From assembly GCF_020921035.1 (NCBI RefSeq), contig NC_063151.1, positions 2,046,001 to 2,110,000 of the forward strand: a DNA stretch of 64,000 bases. The letters run 5' to 3'. The DNA is from Rhodamnia argentea (lineage: Eukaryota; Streptophyta; Magnoliopsida; Myrtales; Myrtaceae). Position 1 is the stretch's first letter, and each line of letters opens with the position of its first letter. The translations under genes were made by a program, and so were the position numbers. The notes beneath the pieces are model-generated. The model did no database searches and was not told where the DNA came from. It worked only from the letters and a program-made list of their open reading frames with translations. Of this stretch, positions 13,094-25,262 are shown piece after piece.

Positions 13094-13665
13094 TCATGAG
13101 ATAATTGCAAAAAAAAGTCCTAAGCCTATTGTAATGATGCTAATTTAGACCTAAACCCTGTTTTTTTTGCCAATTGAGTCATAAACCTTTTTCAATTATG
13201 TCAATTCAATCAATCCAACCAATTTTAGCTTGAAATCGTTGATCTCACGCTAACAAGGTGACGTGGCAATTTTTAATGATATTTTAATATTTTTTAAACT
13301 TATTTTTTTATATTCTTTATCCTTTTTTTTCTTCCTTTCATCCTCCTGCTGGTTCTTGGACCTCGGCAAGCGGCCAGAGGCTAGAGCCGACGAGGGCGAG
13401 CTTCACCCAATGACGAGCTTGTCACCGAGATCCAGGGGCCAGCCGAAGGATGAAGGAAAGGAAGAAAAAAAAGAGAAAGAAAAAACAAGGACAATAAATA
13501 AATTTAATTTATTAAAATATTATTTAAAAATTACAACCTCACGTCGGCGTCGGCCTGTCAAAATTGATTGGATGGACCGAATTGGTAGATTGAAAAAAAA
13601 TATTTATGACTAAATTAGTACAATTACAATAAATTTAAGATTTTTTTGGTAATTTTTTCAAGCAA
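13094..13665. mobile_element. Fold-back element, copy in unit B
   Basis: The left arm 'aagtcctaagcctattgtaatg' and the right arm 'caattacaataaatttaagattt' are inverted relatives. The interior has the phrase 'tcaattcaatcaatccaacc', an AT-rich tract, and a GC-rich core at about 13360-13445 rich in 'cggcaagcgg' and 'gacgagggcgagc' words. Same family as 7351-7765 but not at the matching position in the duplication, so the insertions are probably independent. Confidence 0.5.
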
Positions 13666-14867
13666 CACGTGATGAAGCATCCTATAACACTCACCACACT
13701 ATTGTCTGGAGAAAAATTTTCGGCTAATAAAATTGAAAAGCAAATCTCAAGTCGTTATATATTGCAAGCGGGGCCCCATAAACTAAGCCATTTTCCACTC
13801 GGTTAAATAATAAAGTATGGTTGGTCGAGACATTTTGAATACTTCGGGTCCATAAAGTACAAATTAAATCGACGTTGTTAACTCGGGATGATTGATGATT
13901 ACCTAGATGATTGATGGGAAAATAATAACATGGTCAGCAACTCTATGATGAGAAAATGCCAACCGACCAAATCCCGATTATTTCCTCTCCGACAAGGAAG
14001 CAGGATCCACATAAAACCCCTAGAAAACTGAGGAAATCCTCAGTTGGCTGCAGAGACATCTGACTTAGTCCCCACGGGGAAATTTCTATGTTTTGGCTAG
14101 GAACAGTTTTAGATTTGGATGCTTCTCCAGTCATTTCAATCTGCCTGCACGTCACGCACGACAGCTCAATCGGTTGAAGTTGATATTTGACAATTCTTCC
14201 TTCTTTCCGGAGCGTTAATCAGGCACAGCATCGAAGGAGCCGGTAGTTGGGCACTGGATCCCTTCGGACCTGGAGAAGTTGCGACACTGGATCGGGATTT
14301 GGTGAAACAACTGGTCGCTACTCTAGTTGAAGTATCGGGCCCACTTTTTGGGATGCGCCGTATACTATCCATGTCACGGCAGTAAAACCTAAGCATAGTA
14401 TGTTATTAGAAGCATATATGTACCTGCTTGTGTTCGCGCAAGTAGTATATTAGGCCGCTCAAAAATCGGACGTGTGAATAGGCTAACAACTTCCGCGCGA
14501 TCGGGTCTATAAATTGAGCTCGTCGGTCGAAATTCAGTTAAGCTTAATCTAAGCGTGCTTAATTATGTAACACGACTCGGTGTACCACGTATGCGATTCC
14601 TATGTAGGTATTGTCAGAAGATTATCATTCATCAGGTCCACACCTAAAGCTTATTTCGTCTCTTACGGAAATGGGCGATGACATGCGTGCTTGAGATGGA
14701 TCGCGCGGTAGCCTTCGGAACCGGCAATTCCGATGTGATGTCCATGATGGGATAAGATTTCTACAAGTCGGATCTGATGGCTCCTAAATAAAAATGCCGT
14801 TAAATCCGGTCCGTTGATAGCGAACTCTTCAATTGTCATCCCGGGTTACGATACTTAGTATGGAAAA

Positions 14868-15178
14868 AATACGAGAAAAATTAATAAAAATATCTTAGAC
14901 TTATTATAATAATATTAATTTAGTCCTAAACCTTTTTTATTTATGCCAATTGAGTTTATTTGACCGATCGGCGCTGGTGTGGCTAATTTTTTTTATAATA
15001 TATATATTTTCCTTATTGGAGGAAGAATGAAAAAGAAAGAAAGGAAGAAAAAAAAAAGTACTAAAAATTGGCCACGTTACACTAACTAGCCAAATTGACT
15101 GAATTAGTTTAAATGCAAAATGTTTGAGATTGAATTGACATAATTGCAATATATTAATGACTTTTTTGATAATTCTCC
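14868..15178. mobile_element. Short fold-back element, core reduced
   Basis: The arms 'aaaaatatcttagacttatta' and 'gcaatatattaatgactttttt' are inverted relatives. The GC-rich core is lost and only a purine-rich 'aggaagaatgaaaaagaaag' tract remains. Same family as 7351. Confidence 0.45.
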
Positions 15179-15721
15179 CGAAAAGTTTGACCGAATGGGG
15201 GACCATAGAAGCTCCTTATACCAACACATTGTCATTGTCACCGGGGCAAAGCGTGTCTTGTGTAATCCAAGATATTTTTATCTCTATTTACTTCAAAACT
15301 TTAAAAAAAGCGCAATCTAATCCTAAATTTTATCGAGTTTGCGCAAAAAAACAAATGTATTATATTGCAAGTGAAGGCCCTAAAGCTAATTTTAATAATC
15401 CGCGAGGTTTCATTTTCACTGGAATTAAAGACCAAGCCACCTTTGACCAAGCAACTTCCATTTGACCATGCCCGCTTAATTATATGCTTATCGAAGACAT
15501 TCCCGGGAGACAGGGTACCTTCTCTTGATTGCGATGCGCTCCCAGTTCTTTGTTTCCCAGTTCTTTGTTTCTTTTTCTTTCTTTATTTTTTTCCAACTTT
15601 TGTTGACCCGAAAATAAAAATCGAAATTAATAATTTATCTAAAGGCGATGCCGATTATCGAAGCAGTTGTCATCGCTCGCGTCACTGCCGGATCCTAATC
15701 CACTCTTGACATGTTCGGAAG

Positions 15722-16030
15722 GCGATGCTAATTCAATCATAACCTTTTAATTTTGTCAATTGAACCTTAAATCTTTTAACGTTTTGTCAATTTAGTTCTA
15801 AATATTTTGACGATTTCCTGATATAGTCGTTCCGGCTAATTTTGATCGGGAATCACTAATGTTGCGTTCTCGTCACATAGGACATCCTACATCCATGTCA
15901 ATAATTTTGGGTCAAAAGTGACAGGAATGATTATATTAGCAAAATCTGTAGGAAAAAATGGGCTAAGGTGAAAATTTTATGACTAAATTGACACCGTAAA
16001 ATAAATTTAAAATTTTTTTGATAATTTTCT
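15722..16030. mobile_element. Fold-back element, 5' truncated
   Basis: Contains the family words 'caattgaaccttaaatctttt', 'cggctaattttgatcgggaa' and the right-end form 'ttttatgactaaattgac'. The extreme left arm is missing. It lies between the A/B-matching blocks, so it may correspond to the copy at 7351. Confidence 0.4.
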
Positions 16031-16450
16031 CGAATCTGTCTGGAATGTTGAATATTGTCAACACCGGCATCATCATTCGTTGGCCAATTATCGGAAGAAA
16101 AAGTACGACGTTTTTTTCCAACGACAAATTTAACTCGTCTCTTGTTTTTTTCTTTTGTGGGGTGAGTTTTAACTCGTCTTTCTGACACAGATTTAACTCG
16201 TCTTTCAAACGTACAAAAGATATAACTTTTCACCACTGCAACAAATCTAACAACATGATTTTTTCTCTAAAAGCGTCAGAGGTTCTTTCTTCTCCAGCGG
16301 GACCTTTCGGACAAAGGTTCAATCATTTCTCCTATGAACGACATATTAACGCGAGCTAAATTGTTTTTTTTTTTTTTTATCGCGAAGGCGTTGTGTAATT
16401 TTCTTTACCAAGTTGAAAGGTCGTTCTAATTGTCACAGTCGTAAAAACTA

Positions 16451-17174
16451 GGGAAAAATCCAAAAAAGGGCCTGAAGTCTTCAAATTTTTTCAAATAAGG
16501 GCCCCAAGTGAACTATGCTTCAAATAAGGGCTCAAAGTGATATAATATGTTTCAATTAAGGGCCCAAAGTGATCATAATATTTCAAAAAAGGGTCTGGCC
16601 TGAAGGGCGTTTTCGTCATTTCACATTTTAATTTTTTTATTCATTTTTTTCTCTTTTTCCTGATTTATGTATTAAATAAATAAATTTTAAAAAAAAAAAA
16701 CCATCCACAAAGGGAGGGTCGCCCCTCTCGCTTGTGGCCGCCGGCCCACCGCTTGGGGGGGGTCGGCGGGCGGGGCGAAGGCCGGTGGGGTCGCCGGCGA
16801 CCCCGCCAAGCTTTGTTGCCACCGCCTACGCCCTCCGGCGGTGGGGCGGTGGCCACAAAGGAGGGGCGAGCCCTCCCGCCTGTGCAGTCCGATTTCCTCT
16901 TTTTTTTTTTTTTTTTTTTTGGTGAGAAAACAGATAACAAATAGAATAATAAAAAAGAAAAAAAATTAAATAAGTAAAAAGACTAAAATGCCCTTAAATC
17001 GGGCCCTTTTTTGAAATTTTATAGTCATTTCAAGCCCTTATTTGAAACAGTGTTCACTTGAGGCCCTTATTTGAAAAAAGATGAGGACTTCGGGCCCTTT
17101 TTTGAGACAATGTTCACTTGGGGCCCTTATTTGAGAAAATCTGAAGACTTCGGGCCCTTTTTTGAATTTTTCCC
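16451..17174. mobile_element. Mutator-like MITE with perfect 9-bp target duplication
   Basis: The left end GGGAAAAATCCAAAAAAGGG is the near-perfect inverse of the right end (...GGGCCCTTTTTTGAATTTTTCCC). Both sides are flanked by the same nine bases, TAAAAACTA, at 16442-16450 and 17175-17183. A 9-bp duplication is the mark of Mutator-like transposition. Inside each end are several subterminal repeats of the type 'aaataagggcccaaagtg' (left) and 'cttgaggcccttatttgaaa' (right). The centre (about 16700-16890) is a GC-rich near-palindrome, and frames read there are an artefact of this. No transposase is present, so it is non-autonomous. Confidence 0.8.
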
Positions 17175-19214
17175 TAAAAACTAGTCATGCTTTTTCTCGA
17201 TACATTTGAAGTTCGTGTTGAATTTATTGCAATGATTGAATGCTGTGCTTTCTTTTATATTTGTCCTTGTTGATATGACCGTCGTAACGAGAACTGATGA
17301 AAAAAACATCTTCATATTCTCTTTAGCATCGTACACGGTTTGGAATATGGTAAAAGAAAAAAATTCCGATTTCACAGGAATTCGATAAGAGTTACTGAAG
17401 AAGTGCAAGGAAAGAGCAGCCAAATTCAATTTTCTTCAATAGCCGACAATTTTTAATGCTTGAATTTTTTTTCTATTTTCCGTTTATTTTATCCGGGCTT
17501 TTCTTATCCCTTTTCAACGAACGTCTAGTCCGATAATCTCCATTATTCAGTAACGATTCCCGCCAAATTTGCCAATTTTGGTATGAAAAAGAATTGTTAA
17601 ATCTCTTTAATGAAAGGATTTTCATCCTGAAATTAATCAAATCGGAGCTGAAACAACCCCCCGCCAAAAAAAAAAAATCAGCATGTTCCTTTTTTTTTTT
17701 GGGGGTCAAATCAACATGTTTCATATGACTGATCTTTTCGTTAGTGGTGGGGGCGATCTGACCGCACGTTGTAGAGATAAGCTCACGGCACCAAGGAATC
17801 AATCATTCGCTTTAGACGATACTCTTGGTTGTCTCTTTTGAATACACCGAGCCAAAACGACAGCAGTGAGAGAAAATTGGCTTTTTCAAGACTCTCCACC
17901 GGAGGAGCCCAAGAAGATGACGTCATAAAGCTCCCCCCACTTTCCTAACTTTCTTATTTTGCATATGTCATAAAATTAGGACACGATGCTGGTGCTTCCT
18001 TGCGTCGCAAATCCATCATTGGCCGGTCTTCTTCCCCGTCGACCATACGTTTCGTCAAGTTCACTTCCACTCGATCGATGAATAAGGATGGATATGTCGA
18101 TCAATGCCATTAATCAACGTTCGCTTGCGGTCTCCCTCTCGCTCTTGCACCCCTATCCACGGCCAGCAATCATAGGAATTTTATGCAGTTATCGAGCAAA
18201 TTTCTCTTTCGGGAATGGAAATTTTGTGTCGTTGTTAAACACGTTTCTCTATAAAAAAACTCATCCGAAGAATAGAAATAGAAAAAAAATTTGTTTCTGG
18301 CAAAAAATAACTCTCGAAAATAGAATGGTTGTCATTCGCGCCTTGAGGTATCACTATTCCGCAATCCATATATCATCGTTGATGTTTGCAAAAGTCAAAG
18401 TTAATTATCCTACGGCTCTGTTATATCAAGATGACTAACGTGGAAAACAAGCGATCGAATACAATAATAAACTGGACAAGGAAGCTAAGCCGGATCCCGG
18501 ATTTATACGAAACAATTTCTATCAATCTCATAAAGAAAACACAAATTCTTCCCACAATGTTTTATCATGGCTTGAAAAACAATTTTAACTTTCTCTCGGG
18601 ACGTAATTCAAGAGTAAGCCGCACAATTGATTGTTAGGGCCAAAAGCTCCGTTCACTCTCTAATGGGCAAAAACCAACGAAACCCACCTCTTAATTATAT
18701 GACACATGGTTTAATCGACTCAAACTAGGAATTCAAGCCAACAAAGCTTGTTCATATGTCGAACCACAAATCCTATTCGGCTATGGAATATCATTCCCTT
18801 CACAGCCTCAAACCCGAGACATAATTCCACTAGACAACAAAATAAAATGAAGTACAAGCCAAAAAAGTTGTTGTATTAACGATAACGCCAAACTCGTGCG
18901 AATGACCAAATTAATCACGCGATAACCATACACACTAATCACTACATAAATGTAGAAGGTTTAAAGATAATATACTTCCATGTTGCCTTCTAAATGCATT
19001 TGAATATGCGAACCCCGTTCTAGTTTCGTCCCATGGTAATATTGCTTTACCCAAAATAACTGAAAGGAGATATTCTCGGGGAATTGGATTAGTTTAGAAC
19101 GGGATCCTGCCTTTCTCTATCGCAAGACTATGAACCAAATGAGACCTAATGGGATGTGAAAAACTAGTCTTTCTTGATTTTAAAACGCCTCCATGACCAT
19201 GAGTGCGTTGACCT

Positions 19215-19500
19215 AAAGGATGATATGCTCTCCCCCGACAAAAGCTCGAGACCATTTTGATGGCCTCCCAAGAACATCGTACACACTTCGATCCCAATTC
19301 CTTCTCCCCGTTTTCTTTCTCAAATCTTTTTGAGGAAGAATGAGTAGGAAGCCTTTTAGACTTGGGGAAAGAAACTAATAAATGTTTGACAAAGGGATTG
19401 GAGGAGGGCAGGGCTTGGAACAGAATCGCGATCCCGACCCTCCAAATCTCTTTACCCCTCTCCGCATGCTTCGTGTAACCATGAAGGAATGGACGTTTCA
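19215..19500. repeat. Start of a third copy of the ~9 kb unit
   Basis: Matches 10460-10720 in order: 'aggatgatatgctctcccc', 'gaccattttgatggcctccc' and 'aagaacatc', then 'atcccgaccctcc'. Similarity fades near 19,500, which marks the right edge of the tandem array. Confidence 0.6.
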
Positions 19501-20430
19501 GGGATTCTTAGTCGCTCTCGATTTCAGTTTCCTGTACCCTTCATAGAGACATATTGCTCTATTTGGCATTCGGCGCCACTAGTTTTTGGGATTCCCATGG
19601 CCACAAGGTATGACAACTATAGGCGTATATGACAACATTTCTACTCTAAAAATCAATTTATGGATTCTCATTCTGTCTATTTCCTCATTTTCTTTTAGTT
19701 TCAAGTGGCTCTAAAATTACTTCTAAAGCAAATATATATATCCGGAGGTAGGAAAAATGAAGTTGCGTAATCGAACGGATTTTAGCTCTGGAATTGTTGT
19801 CATGCGCGCCTTAGAATCCTCGTTCCATTTCATTCTTCTTTTGTCCGTCCTGTTTCCCGCCTCGTTTCGTTTCTTCTCGTCATATACCAAAGGTGCCGTT
19901 ACGGCATACTTGGAAATTGGTCGGATGGAGCTTACATGGGACACTCCGAACCGCTTGTAGATATCATTGGCCCAAAAAGCTTCTTCCGTCTGTTAGATTT
20001 TATTGGGCCGGGCTAGTGCGGTAGACAAATAGGAACGGGGCCCTATTTTGGGGCCTCCTATAAATAGGTTACGTCGGCCCAAAGTTCGGACAGGCGCGGG
20101 CCCATTTAGGAACAGGCCACTTTTTTCTCGGGATTTTCTACCGGAATTTGGGAAAAGGGTAATCACTTATTAATCTTGCCACGACGGGCAAGAAATTTTA
20201 TTTTCATTAATTCAAATACTCGAAACACCTGACCTGACCTGACCTGACCTGACCACTGACAACTGTCTCTCTTTTTTTTTTTGGGGTTCATCGATGGAAA
20301 CAGAAACTTGCTTTAGCAAGTCACTGACACAAAGGACCGCGGCATTACACACTTCAAAACTAGAAACGACCACTCCTCCTTGACATTGAGGCGGAATATA
20401 ACGATAAAAACCGCCGACACGCTTGCCCGC
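19500..20430. other. Spacer before the DOG1-domain gene
   Basis: A stretch around 19637-19740 resembles the left half of the Tourist-like MITE at 41769 ('gtatatgacaacatttctac' and 'ctaaaattacttctaaagca'). At about 20230-20254 a pentanucleotide microsatellite repeats CCTGA five times. The part next to the gene (about 20,270-20,430) is probably its 3' untranslated region on the minus strand. No other coding frame is supported. Confidence 0.5.
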
Positions 20431-21138
20431 TCACTGAAGGGGCGCCGACGCCGCCCTCTGCTTCCCCCACCTCCTTATCCGGACCTGGAACTGCCCCGCC
20501 GCCGCCGCCGCCAGCAGCTTCACCGTCTGGGCCGGACTCAGCACCTCCATCATGTGCCGCGCCGTCGCAGCCCGCAGCGCATTTGCCTCCTCCAGCACCG
20601 CCACCATTGACTCCCCTAGCTCCACCAGGGCCGCCTCCAGGACGCAGATATCCCCGTTCCTCTCCGGCTGCCCGGCCGACGCCCTCAGCAGGCAGAGCAG
20701 AGGCGGCGCCGCCACGCTCTCCTGGACCCTGGTCATTGTCTCTGTGAGATCCCTCTCCCTCCGCCTCGTCTCCACCCGGATATGCTCGATCTCCTCCGAC
20801 TGGGCGGCGGTGACGTCGTCGACCGAGGAGCCGAGGAAACGGAAGAGGAGCGTGGGCTTGAAGTCGCCGATCCATAGGAATGTGCGCTCGAAGGCGGTGA
20901 GCCAGGGGGCAGAGAAGAAGAGAAACGCATCCTCCCTCGCCAACTTTGTCTTCTCCTTGTAGAATTGCTGGTAGTGGCTGATGACCTTTTCGATCAAGGC
21001 TTTGTCTGCTTCGCCGTCGCTGTGGTTGTGGCGTGGGCGGCTCTGGTCCTCCGGCTTGGAGGCGTGGAGGAGGAGTTGATCGAGGAAGGCCTCTCGTTGC
21101 GAGAGCCAGTCCTCGAAGAAGGCCTCGAAATTCTCCAT
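20431..21138 (-). CDS. DOG1-domain protein (DOG1-like 4 type)
   Basis: Single-exon gene encoding 235 residues. The family (DELAY OF GERMINATION 1 and relatives, also the N-terminal half of TGA-type bZIP factors) acts in seed dormancy, ABA response and reserve gene control. The start chosen is the Met of MENFEAFFEDWLSQREAFL, the conserved beginning of the domain (W11, Q14). The open frame continues 73 codons upstream in low-complexity sequence with no family resemblance, so that part is leader. Later conserved blocks are FLWIGDFKPTLLFRFL (88-102) and the C-terminal LSPAQTVKLLAAAAAGQFQV (200-219) followed by RIRRWG. No bZIP region is present, so this is a stand-alone DOG1 protein. An antisense-looking 283-codon frame over the same bases is a GC-rich shadow. 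The paralogue number is inference. Confidence 0.88.
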   Translation of the reverse strand: MENFEAFFEDWLSQREAFLDQLLLHASKPEDQSRPRHNHSDGEADKALIEKVISHYQQFYKEKTKLAREDAFLFFSAPWLTAFERTFLWIGDFKPTLLFRFLGSSVDDVTAAQSEEIEHIRVETRRRERDLTETMTRVQESVAAPPLLCLLRASAGQPERNGDICVLEAALVELGESMVAVLEEANALRAATARHMMEVLSPAQTVKLLAAAAAGQFQVRIRRWGKQRAASAPLQ

Positions 21139-23109
21139 GTGCGGCGGAGAGTGGGAGGCCGTGGAGGGCTCGGGATGCGGCGATCCGGAGGTTAAATAGG
21201 TGTACGGACATGGCGGTGGTTTGGATTTCTTCACGAGGAAGGAGTGTGATTTTCCTTTGCTGCCTTCGTTGTTAAGAAGGCGGGAGAGTGAGAGGGAGTA
21301 GATAGATATGGGTGGCGGTAGGATGACGGCGGCGGCGGTGGCTGAGTGCTGCTTCAAAATTTAGAGGGGCGTGGCGGGGCGGGGCGCTTCTGTGGACCAA
21401 CTTATTCAGGAATGTTGCCAATGGAGTCCATCCTTAACGTCAATTCAGGGGATCCTGACAAAACTAGAAAGGAGATCAACGGTGCCTAAAGGAAAATCGA
21501 ATGGGAAAAAGATCGCACCAAGTCTCCTTTACAGAAAATATGATTAGAATGAATTAGGAGTGAGCAAAAGAACCACATTGAACCGGGCGATTCTAGGAGA
21601 AACCGGTTCGAATCTCAGTTTCTAAAATTTGAAACTGGTGGATATTGATTTAGTTCCCGGTTCTAAATATAGACCTACTAGTCCAAACCACCTAGATCGG
21701 ACCAAATTCATTTTCTTATGATTCCAAATTTTGAAAACTCTAATTTTCATTCTTTTCTTACTCTGATTCGGTCTCTCATGCCTGTCGCTCTCACTTCTCT
21801 CGGTCTTAGTAACGCAACACTCACTCCTCCCTCGCGGCTCTACGCCTCTCGGACTCGATTCTTGATGATCATTATAGGTTGGTTCGTGGAGATGATCATC
21901 ATGTTTAGCTCATCACGAGCTTGTTATATTACCAATACTCGTGTAGTAGTTTAGATGATGCGACAACACTTGCAGTCTTGTAGGAAATAGGGAAAGAAAA
22001 AAGACACGATCGATTCCTAGACCCACCCGAGGACTTGATTACACCGATCGGTTAGGTTCCCCACTGGGTCCAAGACTACGTGGGCCGATTCTCAGTTCCT
22101 GGGTGAGAACCAATCAATCCTATCATGGAACTATTCCTCCTAACCAGTCCAAACGATAAATAAATTCGCTACACAGGACTATTACCTCGTTGTTATTTAT
22201 CCTCGCCTTCATCGGCTCAGGTCTTGGATTAGGCTTGAATTCTTCTTCGTTGTTGTGGCTTTGGGCTTTTGGTTCATGATGGGGTTACGACTTATTTTGG
22301 GCTTCTGTTTTGTTTAGTTTGTCATCAAGCACCTTGGACCACAGCAAAAATGTTCAGCAACGAAGAAGAATTCGAGCCTTTATCTTTCTTACGCTTCTTT
22401 TTTTGTGTACTTGTCTGATTACGAGATATAACGATTGGTTGCTCAACAAAACAAAATGTTCTTTGACAGGCTCTCGAATCAACCATGTTCGTGCCATTTC
22501 AAGTTTTTGAAACCTGAAATCTACTTTGTACGGGATTTTCGATATAATTTGGAATATGGAGGTTCCAAGTGCCATATACCCTATATCTTTTTTTTTTTTT
22601 AAATCGTTAAACAAAAAACGATACAATATTCAACATTCAGCATAAAATCACAAACACATTGATTATGTGGAACGTGTTCATGTCTATTTGTAAAATAATC
22701 ATAAGGTATTATGGTGCCGAAGGTAATGCATGAAATTGAAAGGAAATGTGATGATCTTACCGATAATTTTTTCTCCCGAAAATAGATTTTATCTTGAAAA
22801 ATTATTCCAAAATAGATCTGTTCTCAAATGTTATGCATACTTAGACTTCTTTCTTATTGCCGCATCATACTTGAAGATTGTCTGGCCATCAACTCTCAAT
22901 CCTGGTCGATTTTGTGTCCACAATCTATCGTAGTAAAATTTTCATACTTTGCACGACTTTTAGTGGCAGGCCTACCCTACTTATAAAATAATTGGCAACT
23001 TTTGACACGAGCTACCAAAACTTTGAATAAACTATTCATTGAGAATGGCCACGCGAAAATTGTGCTTCAAAATCTTCACATCATGAAAATTACATCCATC
23101 TTCCACACA

Positions 23110-23378
23110 CTAAGCTCTAATCTCTCTCTCACACACACACGATCGCGACGTCGACGATTTCCACATGGATAGAGCCATTAGATCTCATTGTCGAGATCTT
23201 GGAACAACTTTCCATCGTGAGAAGCCTCTCGGTGTCGGCTGTAACGGAGTGGCTGCGGCTGCGAGGGCGGCGATCGATCATGAAGAGCGGCATCGGAGAC
23301 ATTAGTGGAGAGTGGGTTACTTTGTTTGGGCGGAGAAAGCGAGAGAAGGGTTTCGGAGTGTATTTTTCGGCTCGTTAG
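23110..23378 (+). pseudogene. F-box-like coding relic
   Basis: An open plus-strand frame ending at TAG 23376-23378 reads IEPLDLIVEILEQLSIVRSL from 23169, followed by SVSAVTEWLRL. The pattern PLDLIVEIL-x-L-(S)-V-x-SL-x(6-8)-W is that of a plant F-box. The frame has no in-frame ATG at its start (the nearby ATG at 23165 is in another frame) and stops after about 70 residues with no substrate-binding domain. It is GC-rich against an AT-rich background. I infer a truncated F-box pseudogene; a 5' exon elsewhere is less likely. Confidence 0.4.
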
Positions 23379-23499
23379 ATCGTTACATGGCACAAATTCA
23401 ACTAAGGTCCTATCCAAAATTTAGGTACCCTCAAGCTCTTCTAGCTTCTTTTAAGGTCTATATCACTTAACAATTTCGGGCGCTCAATCATAAATTAAA

Positions 23500-23823
23500 G
23501 GGTTAATACTATGAAACAACCCAAACTATTGTATTTGTGACAAATTTACTTTAAACTAATTTTTGACTACCAAAAAGCTCAAATTAGTACACTTGTTATA
23601 AATTTACCGTCCCTTAATTTTCGTAAAATTGAGTTAATACCACGAAAAACATCAAATTAGTATTTCCTTGACAAACAGATGGTTTTTTAAAATTCAAATT
23701 TGTACACCCGTCAATCGACATGTGTCATCAAATTTAATAATTTGATAACAAAATTTAATCAAAATTAATGGATGGTAAATTTTTCATACGAGTATCAGTT
23801 TAAAGTTTTTGCGGTATTAACCC
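23500..23823. mobile_element. Small MITE with GGGTTAATAC ends
   Basis: The left end GGGTTAATACTATGAAACAAC is matched by an inverted right end reading 'tttttgcggtattaaccc'. The interior is AT-rich with repeated 'aaattagtacacttg' type words and no frame. The bases next to the ends (taaattaaa and tgaactaag) agree at only part of nine positions, so a target duplication is uncertain. Confidence 0.45.
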
Positions 23824-25080
23824 TGAACTAAGACGTTCACATCCCCAAAACAAACGAGCGCACTCAACGGTTGAAAAAAAAAAAATAAAAGCCGGGGAGG
23901 ACCCCATATGAAACCAAGTAAAACGACAGAGCATCCTGCTTTCGTTCGGAGCAACGAGGAAAACGTGTAAATCCACCGAAGCCCAACCACGAGACGAAAC
24001 GTAACTTCGGAAACAATCATTTGATGCCACGGGCAACAATCAACGCGGCGACAACGTCACATTGCTGTCCGACAACGACTTTTTTGAAAAACATGCCTTT
24101 CCCCCCAACTAATAAAATAAACAAAAATGTATCAAAATAAGAAACGAAAAAGCAAAAATTTAAAATTTAAAAAAATCGCACATGGCGCACTCATTGCATT
24201 GGGCCTTCCGACATTATGCCCACCCGAATAGGGAAGGAAAAAAAAAAAACAAACATCGTGCCCGGCCCACCCATGTTTTTCTCGTGCGCACAGTAAACAT
24301 GTCTTTACCTGTTTTACCCGAATAAATATTTTTGCTAAATCGCTTTTTGGATCCTCGTCAAGGAAAAAAAAAAAGTGACAATTACCAGCAATGTGGGATT
24401 TTCATTGGTTGATAGCACGGTTTCAATTCCGGTAGGCAACATCGTTAAGTGACCGATCGATCTTACCTCGTGTTCGAAATAATAAATGAACAGGAAACCG
24501 AGTCGATGAAGCACGCAAGCTTCCTTAATGAGTATAAATAGGGAGATATCATCGCCGGTAATCAACGATGGAAGTTAAACATTAAAACGGCAAATTTTAT
24601 GGTCTGAATACGTTGCTTAACGTGTTATGTCTTTGGCAATGCGTTGAAGTAATCAATTTCAACGCATCGACGCTGCATTTTCAATGTTAGAAATATAAAT
24701 TGCTTTTGAGGCTTTGATTAGCATGATGAATTCTAGGTGCATTCACTTATGTATTCTTCCACAAACACTTGCCTTTCTCATTAGGGCACGTGGCCACCGT
24801 GAGTAATTCTTCACGTGAAACTTATCAAACCCGTTCTCTCTCTCTCTCTCTCTCTCAATCTTTTTGCACAAAATCTTAATTGAAAGTACCATAATACCCT
24901 CAATCTCCAAATTCTCATAAACCCAAATTTCAAATCCCCTATTTATGCCAATAAGCATGTGATCCTACTAATAAAATGATTGAGGAGTGAGAATGCTAGT
25001 ATCATAAATACGGGATTCGACTCCCGCTCTCTACAAAGAAGCAGAGCAAAAGTCAAAGAGATGGGAGTTATAGATAGGGG

Positions 25081-25262
25081 TGTTAGGATGCACGTGTGAG
25101 TGAGTTGTGTTAAAGAAATCTCACATCCGAGAATCGAAGTGGTGTAGAGCAATTAATATACTTATGTTAGCTCATAATTCATTAGCTTAAGTTTTTGAGT
25201 GAATGTGGTTTGACTGAATATGTTAATAGCCTCGAGACTTGGGCTTCTTCGGTGATCTCTCT
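25081..25262 (+). repeat. TRIM LTR fragment (third copy)
   Basis: Starts TGTTAGGATGCACGTGTGAG and follows the LTR at 2384-2600 through 'taatatacttatgttagctc' and 'cttaagtttttgagtgaatg' to 'ggtgatctctctag', then loses similarity before the LTR end. A purine-rich 'gatagggg' lies directly before it, as a polypurine tract would. Probably a decayed 3' LTR. Confidence 0.5.

Larger units (their letters stand above)
10440..19215. repeat. Copy B of the ~9 kb tandem duplication
   Basis: Collinear with copy A (pairs listed there). Its left end (10460-10720) is itself repeated at 19220-19450, which fixes the unit as tandem rather than dispersed. Copy B contains elements not seen at the matching place in A: a Mutator-like MITE (16451-17174) and an extra fold-back element (14868-15178). 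It also has a purine-rich stretch with repeated 'aggcgagagga' words at 11629-11735. No intact gene is visible; predicted frames are short and not shared in reading frame between the copies. Confidence 0.75.

Noticed and set aside
16665..16944. Several 60-90-codon frames at 16.7-16.9 kb
   Set aside because: They fall in the GC-rich palindromic core and poly-T of a MITE and are low-complexity Pro/Gly/Arg.
20360..21211. 283-codon minus-strand frame overlapping the DOG1-like gene
   Set aside because: It is a Gly/Arg/Ala-rich shadow of the DOG1 coding frame in GC-rich sequence; the DOG1 frame has clear family motifs.
25005..25040. tRNA-like T-arm 'gggattcgactcccg'
   Set aside because: No matching acceptor stem, D-arm or anticodon arm could be found around it; probably part of a retroelement.
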